Of a stretch of DNA of 32,847 nucleotides, positions 22,703 through 30,501 are shown one piece after another. The stretch covers positions 1 to 32,847 of the forward strand of contig JAFVZB010000008.1 of NCBI GenBank assembly GCA_017508385.1. Direction: 5' to 3'. Position numbers and translations under genes: made by a program. The DNA comes from Lentisphaeria bacterium (GTDB taxonomy: Bacteria; Verrucomicrobiota; Lentisphaeria; Victivallales; Victivallaceae). The stretch's first letter is position 1, and each line of letters begins with the position of its first letter. The notes beneath the pieces are model-generated. The model was given only the letters and a program-made list of their open reading frames with translations, was not told the origin of the DNA and made no database searches.

Positions 22703-23764
22703 ATGAAAACCATTGCAGATATCGACAGCAAAGTATTGGAAAAAGTCCGCAGAGGATGTGTTATTCCTGCACAGCCGCTCGCACTCAATGAGAAGCGTGA
22801 GTTTGTTCCGAAGTACCAGCGTGCACTCTGCCGTTACTATATGGATAGCGGAGTCGGCGGTATCGCTGTCGGAGTTCACTCAACTCAGTTTGAAATCAGA
22901 AAAAAAGAGATCGGACTCTTTGAACCAGTTCTCGCTCAGACATCAAAGTTCATTGATGAGTGGGCTGAAAAAACAGGTGAAAAAATACTCAAGGTCGGCG
23001 GAGTTTGCGGCAAGACCGAACAGGCTCTCTATGAGGCGAACTTCGAGGCTGAAAACGGTTACGATGCCGCTCTTTTGAGCCTGAGCGCATTTGCAGGAGA
23101 CAGTATTGATGCCATGCTTGAGCACTGCGCCAAAATTGCTGAAGTAATGCCGATAATCGGATTTTATCTCCAGCCCAGTGTCGGCGGACGCATTCTTCCC
23201 TACGATTTCTGGAAAGAATTTGTCAAAATAGACAATGTTCTTGCCATCAAAATGGCTCCGTTCAACCGCTACTGCACTCTTGATGTGGTGCGTGCCGTGG
23301 CTGAGTCCGGAAAAGATATCACTCTCTATACCGGAAACGATGACAATATCATCATCGACCTTTTGACTGAGTACCGCTTCGGCGACAAAAAAATCCGGGT
23401 CAAAGGCGGATTGCTCGGTCACTGGTGCTGCTGGACAAAGAAAGCTGTTGAGCTTCTCGATGAGATTCACGCAGTTGTTGAAAAAGGGGACTCTGTTCCT
23501 GCTGAACTGCTCACCCGTAACGTCGAAGTAACTGACAGCAATGCCGCATTCTTTGACCCTGCCAATAAGTTTGCCGGCTGTATTCCCGGAATCCACGAGG
23601 TTTTGCGCCGTCAGGGTTTGCTCCTCGGAACCTGGTGTCTGAATCCCGCTGAGGTGCTCTCACCCGGACAGAGTGACGAGATCACCCGGGTGCACGATGC
23701 CTATCCTCATCTGCATGACGATGAATTTGTGGCAGCAAATATAGCAAAGTGGCTGGCAGATTGA
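22703..23764 (+). CDS. Dihydrodipicolinate synthase/N-acetylneuraminate lyase family protein
   Basis: 353-aa class I aldolase of the DapA superfamily. The Schiff-base lysine is Lys183 in VLAIKMAPFNRY, and Tyr155 in IIGFYLQP is the usual catalytic tyrosine. The canonical GTTGE turn is replaced by GVHSTQF (57-63), and the C-terminal extension (about 300-353) is longer than in true DapA. A lysine-biosynthesis role is therefore unlikely; a keto-acid sugar aldolase is more probable. The start is the ATG at 22703, with GAGGAAAA upstream; an ORF start 39 bases earlier overlaps the epimerase gene and lacks such a site. The next gene begins 3 bases after the stop. Confidence 0.87.
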   Translation: MKTIADIDSKVLEKVRRGCVIPAQPLALNEKREFVPKYQRALCRYYMDSGVGGIAVGVHSTQFEIRKKEIGLFEPVLAQTSKFIDEWAEKTGEKILKVGGVCGKTEQALYEANFEAENGYDAALLSLSAFAGDSIDAMLEHCAKIAEVMPIIGFYLQPSVGGRILPYDFWKEFVKIDNVLAIKMAPFNRYCTLDVVRAVAESGKDITLYTGNDDNIIIDLLTEYRFGDKKIRVKGGLLGHWCCWTKKAVELLDEIHAVVEKGDSVPAELLTRNVEVTDSNAAFFDPANKFAGCIPGIHEVLRRQGLLLGTWCLNPAEVLSPGQSDEITRVHDAYPHLHDDEFVAANIAKWLAD

Positions 23765-23767
23765 GTT

Positions 23768-24373
23768 ATGGCAGTTAAAATGCAGCATCGTGCTATTGTT
23801 ACCCGCAGGAAAATCCTCGAAGCCGCAATAACTCTCTTTGCTGAAAAGGGGTTCAATGGAACGGCGGTTGATGATATATCCCTCGCTGCCGGAGCGAATA
23901 AACAGCGCATATATGCCTATTTCGGCTCGAAGCGCAAACTCTTTGAGGCGGCTCTGCTTGAGGTTTTCCAGCGGGTGAAACTTTTTGGCAGTTCAACTCT
24001 TGAAAAAGCGGAGCGTGAGCCGGAAAACCTGAGCCGCATAGTTCTTGAGTCTTTTTTGAAACTCCATGCGGAACAGCCGGTTTTATGGCGTCTGCTTTCG
24101 TGGGCGAACCTTGAGGGCGGTGAGAGCGTGAAAGTCCTTGAAGCCGCACGACGTGATGAAAACAGCGCACTGAAAGTGATTTTTGAGCGTGCCGTTGCTG
24201 CCGGAATCATCAAACCGCTTAATTTTGAAAGCTGGCTTTTTATACTGCTCGGCGTATCATGTTTTTATTATTCAAACCGTCACACGCTGGAATATACTCT
24301 CAATGACAATCTGAGTGCCCCCGAATGGCAGGAGCAGCTGGTGTCAGACGTTCAGATGCTTTTCAGTAAGTGA
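23768..24373 (+). CDS. TetR family transcriptional regulator
   Basis: 201 aa. The N-terminal helix-turn-helix (about 12-58) reads TRRKILEAAITLFAEKGFNGTAVDDISLAAGANKQRIYAYFGSKRKLFEAAL, the standard TetR DNA-binding domain. The remaining ~140 residues form the ligand-binding helices with a hydrophobic segment SWLFILLGVSCFYYS (about 156-170). It follows the epimerase and DapA-like genes and probably controls this operon in response to its substrate. A strong bidirectional terminator comes 14 bases after the stop. No operator could be identified with confidence near 21582-21610. Confidence 0.92.
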   Translation: MAVKMQHRAIVTRRKILEAAITLFAEKGFNGTAVDDISLAAGANKQRIYAYFGSKRKLFEAALLEVFQRVKLFGSSTLEKAEREPENLSRIVLESFLKLHAEQPVLWRLLSWANLEGGESVKVLEAARRDENSALKVIFERAVAAGIIKPLNFESWLFILLGVSCFYYSNRHTLEYTLNDNLSAPEWQEQLVSDVQMLFSK

Positions 24374-24386
24374 TTTCAGCAGAAAC

Positions 24387-24440
24387 AAAAAATCCGGTCA
24401 GGAATACTCTATATGAGTTCAAACTGACCGGATTTTTTTT
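24387..24440. terminator. Bidirectional intrinsic terminator
   Basis: AAAATCCGGTCAG (24389-24401) pairs exactly with CTGACCGGATTTT (24424-24436); an A-run precedes it and eight T's end it, so it serves both the TetR operon (+) and the convergent lnt-DUF89 operon (-). The 22-base loop can fold further. Confidence 0.95.
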
Positions 24441-24447
24441 ACTGAAT

Positions 24448-25308
24448 TTACTTTAAGTTGCATCCGAGAGTCTGTACGGAGTTCAACGGCACATTGAGGT
24501 ATCTTGCCACTACCGGACATTTGACTCTGAAGAGCAGATAGATCGGAGCTTCTTTGAAATCATCACCGAGACTTTCATAATTTCCCAATCCCTTGGTGAT
24601 GACCAGATCACTGTTATAGAGAGCGTCTTTGAAGTCATCCGGCATTCTGTCGAGCAGAATTCCGGAGGCGGAGCAGCCGGTATCGACGATTTCATAGCCG
24701 GTGATTCCTGATTCCTCGGCTTCGATTCTGGTCACATCGTTGAGGGCAGGTTTTCCCCGGACTCCGACAATGACCTTGCAGGGAAGCTGTTCCAGCACCA
24801 GACGGTCAAGCACTGCCTCGCCGCAGTTGTCGAGCACATAGAAAATCTGCTTTGCACTTTTTATGCGTTTTATCAAATCATCCAACGCCGCCTGATCGAA
24901 CTCCATATCGAGGACTTTCAATACCTCTTTTTTTGCATCTTCGAGCTTGAAATCAGGATAAACGCCATAGTCGATGATGTTGCCGCCGATAGCGATTTTT
25001 ATTGCCGTTTCAAGCGGATTGGAAGAGGCGTTTACGATCTCTCTCACCTCATCCAGAAGTTCGAGTCCGAGAGCAGTTGATTTGATTTTGATTTCACGGT
25101 AAGGGTCGGCTATACCGGTTTCCCGCTCAAAAATGGCGTGCAGATTTACTGTGACTTCCGGTGGAATGACTTTGTCTCCGTTATTTGCCAGATAGTTGAG
25201 CATTTCCCTGAGGACGGAGCATTGTCTCTTTTCGTCTTTGCCGGTTTGGCGTGATATGGCAAAAGCCATTTTGAATATGCAGTTGTAACAGTCATGTTGC
25301 AGTTTCAT
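24448..25308 (-). CDS. DUF89/ARMT1-like damage-control phosphatase family protein
   Basis: 286 aa of the DUF89 family, metal-dependent phosphatases thought to remove damaged or excess phosphometabolites. The N-terminal CYNCIFKMAF motif marks the prokaryotic subgroup with a Cys pair. The catalytic core has YVLDNCGEAVLDRLV (about 155-170, Asp-Asn metal ligands) and LVITKGLGNYESLGDD near 245 with metal/phosphate contacts. The start at 25308 overlaps the lnt stop (ATGA). A longer in-frame start at 25356 would run into lnt. The substrate is not known. It shares a terminator with the TetR operon. Confidence 0.88.
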   Translation of the reverse strand: MKLQHDCYNCIFKMAFAISRQTGKDEKRQCSVLREMLNYLANNGDKVIPPEVTVNLHAIFERETGIADPYREIKIKSTALGLELLDEVREIVNASSNPLETAIKIAIGGNIIDYGVYPDFKLEDAKKEVLKVLDMEFDQAALDDLIKRIKSAKQIFYVLDNCGEAVLDRLVLEQLPCKVIVGVRGKPALNDVTRIEAEESGITGYEIVDTGCSASGILLDRMPDDFKDALYNSDLVITKGLGNYESLGDDFKEAPIYLLFRVKCPVVARYLNVPLNSVQTLGCNLK

Positions 25309-26957
25309 TGTTTTTCTCTCTTTTCTGTAATACAAACGAATGCTCCCCAGCCGCAAGTGAGGATGGCAAGTATTATAATAAAGTATTCTCCATACCTTAC
25401 ATATATGGTTCTGCCGGTTTCAGGAGATATTGTGACTTGCACCTGATTTATGGTTCTGCCTCTCCAGAGTTCGGGACGTCCTTTTTCAGGAGAGTAACAT
25501 TGAGTGAACTTGCCGACGGGAGTAATGACTCCTGAGCCTCCGTTGTTTCCGCTTCTTATCATCGGCAGTCCGGTTTCGACCGACCTCATCACTGCGTTGG
25601 CGAGGTGCTGTTCAGGTTCACTGCTCTGCGGATACCAGGCGTCATTGGATAAGGCTATCAGAATGTTTGCTCCGCGCAGTGCGCTTTCACGGGTGACATA
25701 CCCGAAAACGCTCTCGTAGCAGATGACAAGTCCGGCATTGACCTGCGGAGCGAGGGCAACCGGAGTGTTCACTTTGCCTGCAATAATATCTCTGCCCATA
25801 TCGATGTAGTCGGTTATGAATTTCGGAATGAATTTGCGGAAAGGTATGTATTCTCCGAAAGGAACACGGTGTCTTTTGTCGTATTTGTGCTGCAAAACTC
25901 CGTGTTCGTCAAAATAAAGTGCACTGTTTGAGGCGGCAAACGTGCGGCTGCCGGGGGAGATGGGAGCGTAGTCCAATGCTCCGATGAGCATACGGCAGCG
26001 GTAGTTTATGGTGAGCAGCCTGATAAGCTCCTGATAACGCAGGGTGTTGAGGGCGTGTTTATTGCTGACGTTGACTTTGCGCATGTCAACGCAGGTGTAG
26101 TAGGTCAGCGGAATTGCCGATTCCGGCCAGATGATGAAGTTGCTGCCGGGATGTTTTTTCAGTGCTTCAAGAGAGAGAGTTCCGTATATGTCAAGCGCCT
26201 CTGCCGCTTGTTCAAGCGTGGCGTGTCTGCGTTGCGACAGGTCGCCCTGAATAAGTATCGGTTTCCAGACCGGCAGCTTGCTTGTGTCTGCTTTTTCGAG
26301 AGCGTTTATCCGGTGATTTCCCCATATCAGGACGGAAATTATCAGCAGAGCCGGAAGGATCGCCGCCGTGCGGCTGCCCTTTTTGAAAAGCGCAAACAGT
26401 GCAGTGTTGGCGAGGATGACCAGATAGTTTACTCCGTAACTTCCGGTGACCGAAGCCAGCTGTATGAGCGGCAGATTCTGCCATTGGGTCACTCCTGAGT
26501 CATTCCAGACAAAGAGCCGTGAGCGTGTCCACTCAAGCAGAACGAACAGAGCCGCACTGCCGAACACGAAGAGCGATGAGGCGGGGAAATTCAGTTTTTT
26601 GTTTCCGCACTCTTTGTTCATCAGGAATGATGTTCCTGCTGCCCAGACCGCTGACCAAATCGCTATCACAGGAGGCAGAAGATATGGAATCACCGGGTCG
26701 ATCTCTCTGAGAAAACGGTAGGCGAAAAAGCTCCATCCGATTCCCCACAGCCAGCCGCAGAAAGCTGAATACAGTGTTTTGGTGCGTGAAATCACCCACA
26801 ACAGTGGGAGCAGCATGAAAAATGCCAGAAATTCAATATTGAACGGCGGAAGTGCCGCAGCGTAGAGAGTTCCTGAAAGCAGGGAAATCGCCGCATAGAG
26901 TGCCGGTGTCTTCAGTTTTTTTGTCTTTTCAGTCAAGTTGCGGATATTCAATGTCAT
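25305..26957 (-). CDS. lnt: Apolipoprotein N-acyltransferase
   Basis: 550-aa Lnt, an inner-membrane enzyme that adds the third acyl chain to lipoproteins. Several membrane helices occupy about 18-215 (ALYAAISLLSGTLYAAALPP, FVFGSAALFVLLEWTRS, and others). The periplasmic nitrilase domain (about 232-505) has the catalytic triad: Glu279 in IIWPESAIP, Lys361 in YDKRHRVPFGEYIP, and Cys413 in LVICYESVFG. A final helix lies at about 520-540. The length is usual (about 500-550). It fits the many lipoproteins in this window. Its own promoter is at 26980-27008. The ribosome binding site is weak (GAGG one base from the ATG), so the exact start is less certain. Confidence 0.95.
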   Translation of the reverse strand: MTLNIRNLTEKTKKLKTPALYAAISLLSGTLYAAALPPFNIEFLAFFMLLPLLWVISRTKTLYSAFCGWLWGIGWSFFAYRFLREIDPVIPYLLPPVIAIWSAVWAAGTSFLMNKECGNKKLNFPASSLFVFGSAALFVLLEWTRSRLFVWNDSGVTQWQNLPLIQLASVTGSYGVNYLVILANTALFALFKKGSRTAAILPALLIISVLIWGNHRINALEKADTSKLPVWKPILIQGDLSQRRHATLEQAAEALDIYGTLSLEALKKHPGSNFIIWPESAIPLTYYTCVDMRKVNVSNKHALNTLRYQELIRLLTINYRCRMLIGALDYAPISPGSRTFAASNSALYFDEHGVLQHKYDKRHRVPFGEYIPFRKFIPKFITDYIDMGRDIIAGKVNTPVALAPQVNAGLVICYESVFGYVTRESALRGANILIALSNDAWYPQSSEPEQHLANAVMRSVETGLPMIRSGNNGGSGVITPVGKFTQCYSPEKGRPELWRGRTINQVQVTISPETGRTIYVRYGEYFIIILAILTCGWGAFVCITEKREKQ

Positions 26958-26979
26958 ACCTCGATTTTGTACTTTATAT

Positions 26980-27008
26980 AAAATAACTCCCGGAACTCAT
27001 GTTTTCAA
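26980..27008 (-). promoter_or_regulatory. Promoter of lnt-DUF89
   Basis: On the minus strand, TTGAAA (27003-27008) and TATTTT (26980-26985) are 17 bases apart; start near 26973, 16 bases before the lnt ATG. It begins directly after the terminator of the upstream unit. Confidence 0.65.
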
Positions 27009-27011
27009 GAC

Positions 27012-27053
27012 AAAAAAGAGATACGCCGCAAAAGAAAAAGCAAGACGTATCTC
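27012..27053 (-). terminator. Terminator of the GHL6-isomerase operon
   Basis: On the minus strand, GAGATACG (27046-27053), a 20-base loop and CGTATCTC (27018-27025) form a stem followed by six T's (27012-27017). It begins 17 bases after the TGA at 27070-27072, i.e. after the end of the extended isomerase frame rather than after the amber codon at 27274. Confidence 0.85.
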
Positions 27054-27069
27054 CTGAGCCGGAACTTTG

Positions 27070-27273
27070 TCAGTTGTCAAAAGTTCTGCACCACTGCGGA
27101 TTTTCAGGTCCAAAATGTTTGAGCATAACGATGGGGTCGCAGCTTGACTCGTTTTTGATGACGACTCCGCGCTTTGCCGCCTGTTCTGAAACAAAATACT
27201 CGTCAAATGTGAGCTCTCCGAAACGGATGAGGGCAGGAGTTTCGATCGGCATACCGTCGATAGTGCCGTGACC
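27070..27273 (-). other. In-frame continuation of the isomerase-like gene beyond an amber codon
   Basis: Without a frame change, the frame continues after the TAG at 27274-27276 for 67 codons to a TGA at 27070-27072. The translation starts GHGTIDGMPIETPALIRFGE and looks like a real C-terminal cupin domain: GTIDG is the glycine-rich turn expected after a strand ending in ..FIMM. The ATG at 27250-27252 is internal and has no ribosome binding site, so separate translation is unlikely. The intrinsic terminator follows 17 bases later. Replacing TAG by CAG (Gln) would restore one 405-residue protein. It is therefore the lost tail of the gene, unless the stop is read through. Confidence 0.85.
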
Positions 27274-28287
27274 CTACATCATGATGAAACCGTAGGCTGC
27301 TTCATCAGTTATCGTGGCGGTCTCACCGGGCAGAACGGTGAGTTTCTTGGCGGAAACTGCTTTTGAGCGGTAGCATATCCACTGGTCGATATATCCATTG
27401 TTGACCATCTCTTCACGGGGTTCTGCATCCAGCGGACGCATGAAGCGGTTTTTGACGAATTCAGGGTCAAGATTGAGCTCCCAATCAATGACATCAAGCA
27501 GATAGTCGAAGTCACCGATTTTATCCTGCGGAGTGTTTTTCCAGAGCAGTTCCTCAGAAATGATCTGGTCGTCAACCAAACTCTGATACATGGCGTAAAC
27601 GTCGCTTGCCACTTGCGGCTCGTAGGTGCAGAGACTTCCGGGAGCGTGAAGCACGCCCGGAGGAACATCCCAGCCGGTACCCGGTTCAAGACGGTAGGCT
27701 TTGGAGAGATTGGTGATTTTGTTGTCACCTTTGGTGAAGTTTATCAGAGCCTCTTTGACCTGCTCTTTGGTAGTTCCCGGTTCAAGTCCGAAAAAGGTGA
27801 ACGGGAAGTGACCGCCGTGGTTGTTGAGCTGTTCGGGGAAATAGTAGCTTTCGGGCTTGCCTTTCAGACCGACCAGAGCCGCATGAGCATCATCGTGGTG
27901 GATGTGGTGGGGCAGGGGACCGAGGTTGTCGAAGAATTTGGAGTACACCGGCCATGCATGATATTCGTTCCAGATGCGCTCGCCCAGCAGTTCTGCTCCC
28001 AACTCCTCAACGGCATCAGTGAGCGGAATGAGGCCATCGGCAGTGACGACGTGGCTGATACCCTCGTATTCCGGCGTTTCCGGACCGTTTTCGGCGAAAG
28101 TTGTGCTGGCGAGCCAGCGTTCATCAATGCCTCCGCGTTTCCCTCCGAGAGCGTAGTAGTCATCGGGGTGAAGTTTGATGCGGCGTCCCGGAATACAGAA
28201 CGCTCTGGGAACCCATGCCGGAGCAAGGCGCAAAATGCCTTTACCGGTTTCAAACGCTTTGCGGATGGCTTGTTTTTTTCCGTTCAT
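27274..28287 (-). CDS. Mannose-6-phosphate-isomerase-like cupin protein, truncated by an in-frame TAG
   Basis: 337 aa up to the amber codon. The fold looks like class I phosphomannose isomerase: LPHHIHHDDAHAA (about 125-137) contributes metal-binding His residues, GLEPGTTKEQVKEAL and YRLEPGTGWDVPPGVLHAPGSLCTYEP (about 210-237) the second cupin strands with further ligands. Such proteins interconvert hexose phosphates or related sugars. ATG 28285-28287 has AAAGGA upstream; a TTG six codons earlier is not needed. It follows the GHL6-like gene by 21 bases in one operon. The final cupin strands lie beyond the stop (27070-27273), so the truncated product probably folds poorly. Either a recent nonsense mutation, a sequencing/assembly error, or read-through. 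Confidence 0.85.
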   Translation of the reverse strand: MNGKKQAIRKAFETGKGILRLAPAWVPRAFCIPGRRIKLHPDDYYALGGKRGGIDERWLASTTFAENGPETPEYEGISHVVTADGLIPLTDAVEELGAELLGERIWNEYHAWPVYSKFFDNLGPLPHHIHHDDAHAALVGLKGKPESYYFPEQLNNHGGHFPFTFFGLEPGTTKEQVKEALINFTKGDNKITNLSKAYRLEPGTGWDVPPGVLHAPGSLCTYEPQVASDVYAMYQSLVDDQIISEELLWKNTPQDKIGDFDYLLDVIDWELNLDPEFVKNRFMRPLDAEPREEMVNNGYIDQWICYRSKAVSAKKLTVLPGETATITDEAAYGFIMM

Positions 28288-28308
28288 GACAAAAATTCCT
28301 TTCAAAGT

Positions 28309-30336
28309 TTATTTGATTTCAAAAATATCTCCGTCGCCGAGGCGTGGAATTTTGATGGTTACCATGTTTCTTGCAGCTGTAAACGGTATGCTTTCTCCGG
28401 TCGAAGCACTGGTGACGGCAGCCGGAGTAAATCCTGCATCAACAGTAAGCGTGACATCGTAAAGCGGCAGATTGGGCAGTTCATCCTGATAGTTTACCAC
28501 TCCGAGCAGGATGGTTGATTTATCATCTGAACGCAGTTTGGTGATTTCAACTGAACCGGGCAGGTTTTCTGATGATACAACAAATTCCGGCAGGTACTCT
28601 TTGAAGATTTTTTTTGCGAACTCCTGCTGAGTGTATTGCCTGAGCAGCAGGAAACTGCCTGCAATGTAGAGACATTTGCCGTTTCCGCAGTTGTTTTCAG
28701 AAATTGCGGTAAAACTGCTGTCAGCCAAGCCGGGAGGATTGGAATGTATCGATGCGTATTGTTCATGGTGCCACACCGGAAAGTCGGGCATATTGATATA
28801 TCCCGTTGTCTTTGCTGTTGTCGCCGTCACAAGCGGTGACGGAGTGCTGCAGAGTATTTTTGAACCGTTTGCACTCAGGTAGTTTATCTGCATCGTGTCG
28901 CTGCCTGAGTAATCAACACCCAGAATATCGGCGATGGCAAAGTTTCCCGGGGAGTTGCCGAAGCGGTCGCAGAGAGAGGTTTTTCCGGTGGCGATGAGAG
29001 TGCCTCCGTCGAGAACGAATCGGCGTATTCTTTCGCACTCATCTTCTGTCATGTACTTGGCGTTGTTGATGATTATGCATTTGAAACGTTTGATATCCAA
29101 AGTCGCATCGGTGATGATTTCGTATGGAACATGCATTTTGTTCAACACTTCAGCAGTTCCGAGGACTTCATCCAGAATGCAGTTGTGCCTGAAATCCATG
29201 TTGGTGCGCTTGTCGCTGAAACTGGCAAGATTTACTCCGTTGAGAGAGTCGTCAACGCAGCTGGACATGGAAAAATATACTCCGACCTGAGCATCAAGAA
29301 CAGGTTTGTGTTTTGCGATAAGTTTTTTGAACGGCTCAAGTTTATTTATGACTTGGGAGAGCTTGTTGTAGAATTTCTTTTCAAGAGTTCCGTCCGGATT
29401 GATGGCATCGATAAAGAAGAATGCTCCTGCATTGGCAAGCGTGGTAAGGGCGTGGATATACAGCTCATCAGGAGACTTTGTCGAAGTATGGTCCTGCAGA
29501 TTGACACAGCGGCTGGTCATGAATTCGTATGGCTGATGTTTTGAGTAAGCGGCAAAAACTTTGCATCCGAGACGCTGTTGGAGTTTGCCTCCGTAAAAGT
29601 CGCCCGAGGCGTAATCGGCGGCGGCGGCTATTCCTGAACTTTGACCGAGAAACCAGCCGTGCAGTACGGGGGAAAACTGGTGGGTCACCGATACGCCAGG
29701 TTTCTCTTGTTTGCAGAAGTTGGTCAATTCAATGGCGAACTCTGCCATTGAGTCTTCACGGAAACGCTGAAATTCGACCCATCGGGGATTATTCCAGTCG
29801 ATGATTTGCGGAATGGGTTTGCCGAATTTCTTTTTGCAGTTTTCACACTGGCAGACCATGGGCCAGAAAGTCATGTCGATAAATATTCCGTCAACATCAT
29901 ATTGCAGTATTTCACTGATTTGTGCTTTGAAAAATGCTCCGGCTTCTGGGCTGTTCGGGCAGGTGAAGCGGTATCTTCCGTTGCGCTCAAGTCCGTTGAT
30001 ATCACGCATCCGTGCCGATGGCATACGAATGGCGGAGTCGTTGTGATAAAGTACAGTGTAATATGCGACAGGAGAGATTCCCTCTTTCCTCAGCAGTGAT
30101 ACAGTTTCACCGAAGATATCACGCTTTTTCACTCCATCATGGATGTGTCCGACTTTTGTCGGGTAGTAGCAGTTGCCGTTGTGGTCGCAGGCATAGACCA
30201 TCGAGCCTTCGATTCCGGCAAGTTTCACCATGTCAACATAGTTCCTGCCGGAAAATTTTGTCATGTATTCAGGATGGCAATCAGTGATATGATTGTCGAT
30301 CAACATTCTCGAATAAAGTTTTTCATGCCATTTCAT
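28309..30336 (-). CDS. GHL6-like glycoside hydrolase with beta-galactosidase-trimerisation-type domain
   Basis: 675 aa without a signal peptide. A TIM barrel (about 10-350) resembles hypothetical glycosyl hydrolase family 6/alpha-amylase-like and fucosidase-like barrels: RYRFTCPNSPEAGAFFKAQI, VDGIFIDMTFWPMVCQCENCKKKFG with the probable nucleophile Asp, and GVSVTHQFSPVLHGW. A glutaminase-like Rossmann domain (about 375-590) as in GH42 trimerisation domains follows (KCIIINNAKYMTEDECERIRRFVLDGGTLIATG), then a small beta domain. It probably cleaves an alpha- or beta-linked sugar in the cytoplasm; the true substrate is unknown. GGAG stands 8 bases before the ATG. It is the first gene of the leftward unit with the isomerase and is divergent from the AraC regulator. 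Confidence 0.83.
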   Translation of the reverse strand: MKWHEKLYSRMLIDNHITDCHPEYMTKFSGRNYVDMVKLAGIEGSMVYACDHNGNCYYPTKVGHIHDGVKKRDIFGETVSLLRKEGISPVAYYTVLYHNDSAIRMPSARMRDINGLERNGRYRFTCPNSPEAGAFFKAQISEILQYDVDGIFIDMTFWPMVCQCENCKKKFGKPIPQIIDWNNPRWVEFQRFREDSMAEFAIELTNFCKQEKPGVSVTHQFSPVLHGWFLGQSSGIAAAADYASGDFYGGKLQQRLGCKVFAAYSKHQPYEFMTSRCVNLQDHTSTKSPDELYIHALTTLANAGAFFFIDAINPDGTLEKKFYNKLSQVINKLEPFKKLIAKHKPVLDAQVGVYFSMSSCVDDSLNGVNLASFSDKRTNMDFRHNCILDEVLGTAEVLNKMHVPYEIITDATLDIKRFKCIIINNAKYMTEDECERIRRFVLDGGTLIATGKTSLCDRFGNSPGNFAIADILGVDYSGSDTMQINYLSANGSKILCSTPSPLVTATTAKTTGYINMPDFPVWHHEQYASIHSNPPGLADSSFTAISENNCGNGKCLYIAGSFLLLRQYTQQEFAKKIFKEYLPEFVVSSENLPGSVEITKLRSDDKSTILLGVVNYQDELPNLPLYDVTLTVDAGFTPAAVTSASTGESIPFTAARNMVTIKIPRLGDGDIFEIK

Positions 30337-30372
30337 ATAAATCGCTCCGTAAATAAAAAACGTGTTTGGGGA

Positions 30373-30401
30373 AATATATCAGAAGTTTTCAGGTTTTACA
30401 A
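30373..30401 (-). promoter_or_regulatory. Promoter of the GHL6-isomerase operon
   Basis: On the minus strand, TTGTAA (30396-30401) and TATATT (30373-30378) are 17 bases apart, start near 30366, 30 bases before the ATG. Confidence 0.65.
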
Positions 30402-30421
30402 TCGAGTAAAACAACTATTTG

Positions 30422-30484
30422 TAGCACAAAACGTGCATTTTTGTCTTGAAAATATCGCAAAAACGAGTTATATTAGCACAAAAC
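30422..30484. promoter_or_regulatory. Paired AraC-type binding sites (11-bp direct repeat)
   Basis: TAGCACAAAAC occurs at 30422-30432 and 30474-30484, centre to centre 52 bases, close to five helical turns. The first copy lies upstream of the -35 box, the second over the predicted start of the araC-like gene. The first also contains GCAC-AAAAC-GTGC, an inverted repeat (30424-30436). Direct repeats are how AraC-family dimers usually bind DNA. No footprint evidence is available; the assignment is inferred from sequence and position. Confidence 0.55.
30446..30474 (+). promoter_or_regulatory. Promoter of the AraC-family regulator gene
   Basis: TTGAAA (30446-30451) and TATATT (30469-30474), 17 bases apart. 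Start near 30481, GGAG at 30494-30497, ATG at 30502. It lies between the two direct repeats, which suits autoregulation. Confidence 0.75.
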
Positions 30485-30501
30485 ATTAAGATTGGAGTGA
30501 C

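Noticed and set aside
27250..27276. General reassignment of TAG to an amino acid
   Set aside because: cas1 ends in TAG at the expected place, and no other gene here has an internal TAG; a local mutation or error is simpler.
27613..28518. 301-codon rightward open frame across the isomerase and GHL6 genes
   Set aside because: Antisense to two recognisable genes and crossing their junction.
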